DNA of 25,479 nucleotides from Atlantibacter sp032075065. GTDB lineage: Bacteria; Pseudomonadota; Gammaproteobacteria; Enterobacterales; Enterobacteriaceae. Under the pieces are notes generated by a model. That model was not told the DNA's origin and did no database searches. It was given only the letters and a program-made list of their open reading frames with translations. Each line of letters starts with the position of its first letter. The first letter of the stretch is position 1. The DNA is taken from positions 1 to 25,479 of the forward strand of contig NZ_DAMAZC010000042.1 in assembly GCF_032075065.1 (NCBI RefSeq). The letters are read 5' to 3'. Positions 24,106 through 25,479 of the stretch are shown here, one piece after another. Both the position numbers and the translations under genes were made by a program.

Positions 24106-25479
24106 TTACGCCAGCAAGCGATAGCCCGGCAGGGTCAGGAAGTCGACCAGCTCGTCGGAGGTGGTGATCTGCTCCATCAGGCGCGCCGCGTCGTCAAAGC
24201 GCCCCTGGCTGAAGCGGTGCTCGCCGAGCTCTTCCTGGATCACCTGCATCTCTTCGGCCAGCATCTGGCGGAACAGCGCTTTGGTGACGGGTTTGCCGTT
24301 GCTGAGCGTTTTCTGGTGGTGGATCCATTGCCAGATAGAGGTACGGGAAATTTCGGCGGTGGCGGCGTCTTCCATCAGGCCGTAAATCGGTACGCAGCCG
24401 TTGCCGGAGATCCAGGCTTCGATGTACTGCACCGCGACGCGAATGTTGGCGCGCATCCCCTCTTCGGTGCGCTCGCCGGGGCAAGGCTCCAGCAGGTCAG
24501 CGGCGGTAATCGGCGCATCCTGTTCACGGGTGACGTCGAGCTGGTTTTTATGCGTGCCGAGCGCCTTATTGAAAACCTCCATAACGGTATCGCCCAGGCC
24601 CGGATGGGCAATCCAGGTGCCATCGTGGCCGTTAGTGGCTTCCAGCTCTTTATCCGCTTTGACTTTATTCAACACCCAGTTATTGCGCTCCGCGTCTTTG
24701 CTGGGAATAAACGCCGCCATGCCGCCCATGGCGAAAGCGCCGCGACGATGGCAGGTTCTGATCAACAGGCGCGAGTAGGCGTTGAGGAACGGTTTTTCCA
24801 TCGTTACGCTCTGGCGATCGGGTAAAACGCGATCGGGATGATTTTTTAACGTTTTGATATAACTAAAGATGTAGTCCCAGCGGCCACAGTTCAGCCCAAC
24901 GATATGGTCACGCAGGGCGTGGAGGATTTCATCCATCTGGAACACCGCTGGCAGGGTTTCGATCAGCAGAGTGGCTTTGATAGTGCCGCGCGGCAGTTCA
25001 AAACGGTCTTCAGCAAAGCTAAATACTTCGCTCCACCAGGCGGCTTCCTGCCATGACTGGGTTTTTGGCAGATAGAAGTAAGGGCCGCTGCCTTTCGCCA
25101 GCAGGGCATCCACGTTGTGGAAGAAGTAGAGCGCGAAGTCAAACAGGCTGCCAGGGATGGCTTCACCGCGCCAGGTCACATGTTTTTCCGGCAGGTGCAG
25201 ACCGCGAACGCGACAAATCAGCACGGCGGGATCGGGCTTCAACTGGTATATTTTACCGGCTTCGTTGGTCCAGGAAATGGTGCCGCGAATGGCATCGCGC
25301 AGGTTGATTTGCCCGTCGATGACTTTGCTCCAGCTCGGTGCCAGCGAGTCTTCGAAATCCGCCATGAAGACTTTTACGTTGGCGTTGAGGGCGTTAATCA
25401 CCATCTTACGCTCGACCGGCCCGGTGATCTCAACGCGACGATCCTGTAAATCCTCAGGAATTCCGCGGATCGTCCAGTC
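24106..25479 (-). CDS. aceB: Malate synthase A, N-terminus cut by window edge
   Basis: Condenses glyoxylate with acetyl-CoA to malate, the second glyoxylate-shunt step. About 457 residues are present, with the frame open to the window edge (DWTIRGIPEDLQDRRVEITG...). E. coli AceB has 533, so roughly the first 76 are missing. The malate synthase signature RDHIVGLNCGRWDYIF is visible, as are FMADFEDSLAPSW, RGLHLPEKH and GGMAAFIPSKD. The end TLPGYRLLA matches E. coli. An internal Met at 25404 is not the start. It is the first gene of aceBAK, and the operon promoter and IclR operator lie beyond the window. Confidence 0.96.
   Translation of the reverse strand, partial: DWTIRGIPEDLQDRRVEITGPVERKMVINALNANVKVFMADFEDSLAPSWSKVIDGQINLRDAIRGTISWTNEAGKIYQLKPDPAVLICRVRGLHLPEKHVTWRGEAIPGSLFDFALYFFHNVDALLAKGSGPYFYLPKTQSWQEAAWWSEVFSFAEDRFELPRGTIKATLLIETLPAVFQMDEILHALRDHIVGLNCGRWDYIFSYIKTLKNHPDRVLPDRQSVTMEKPFLNAYSRLLIRTCHRRGAFAMGGMAAFIPSKDAERNNWVLNKVKADKELEATNGHDGTWIAHPGLGDTVMEVFNKALGTHKNQLDVTREQDAPITAADLLEPCPGERTEEGMRANIRVAVQYIEAWISGNGCVPIYGLMEDAATAEISRTSIWQWIHHQKTLSNGKPVTKALFRQMLAEEMQVIQEELGEHRFSQGRFDDAARLMEQITTSDELVDFLTLPGYRLLA

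Overview
The window is a chromosomal stretch from a member of the Enterobacteriaceae. Nearly every protein reads as a close relative of an Escherichia coli K-12 product, in broadly the K-12 order (mal operon, psiE, yjbEFGH, pgi, lysC, yjbD, rluF, yjbB, metH, iclR, aceKAB). Several K-12 genes are missing from their usual slots: xylE between malG and psiE, pepE between rluF and yjbB, and arpA between iclR and aceK. A PanS-like transporter gene sits after lysC. G+C-rich codon choice and this gene content suggest a Klebsiella/Enterobacter/Kosakonia-type genome rather than E. coli itself, but the genus cannot be fixed from this sequence. I see no rRNA, tRNA, CRISPR array, insertion sequence or prophage.

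Layout. (1) 1-2923, + strand: end of malE, then malF and malG (maltose/maltodextrin ABC importer), closed by a UUCG-loop terminator. (2) 2920-7249, - strand: psiE and the exopolysaccharide-linked operon yjbEFGH, with a hairpin between yjbE and yjbF. (3) 7567-10961: pgi (-) and lysC (+), divergent across a 338-base gap in which the lysine riboswitch expected ahead of lysC is not visible. (4) 11058-13353: a structured leader and a PanS-type transporter, then yjbD and rluF meeting tail to tail one base apart. (5) 13354-14185: a more AT-rich insert holding a toxin-antitoxin pair of the HI1419/HI1420 type, with a perfect 16-base palindrome at its promoter. (6) 14204-16169, - strand: yjbB, a Na/phosphate cotransporter-family protein, with a strong Pho-box match upstream and a candidate dispersed repeat before metH. 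(7) 16170-25479: metH (-), iclR (+), and aceK, aceA and partial aceB (-), the glyoxylate-bypass operon with its repressor beside it.

How the parts work together. The ace genes divert isocitrate into the glyoxylate shunt: AceA and AceB are the two enzymes, AceK controls isocitrate dehydrogenase by phosphorylation, and IclR represses the operon and probably itself, through a box just upstream of its own start. MetH and LysC serve methionine and aspartate-family synthesis. PsiE and YjbB are both tied to phosphate by family knowledge. YjbEFGH is an envelope/polysaccharide module.

The most interesting points are regulatory: the apparent loss of the lysC riboswitch, the Pho box upstream of yjbB, the layered hairpin ahead of the PanS-type gene, and the toxin-antitoxin module in the slot pepE occupies in E. 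coli. No wholly new multi-gene system is evident; most of the window is conserved core genome.
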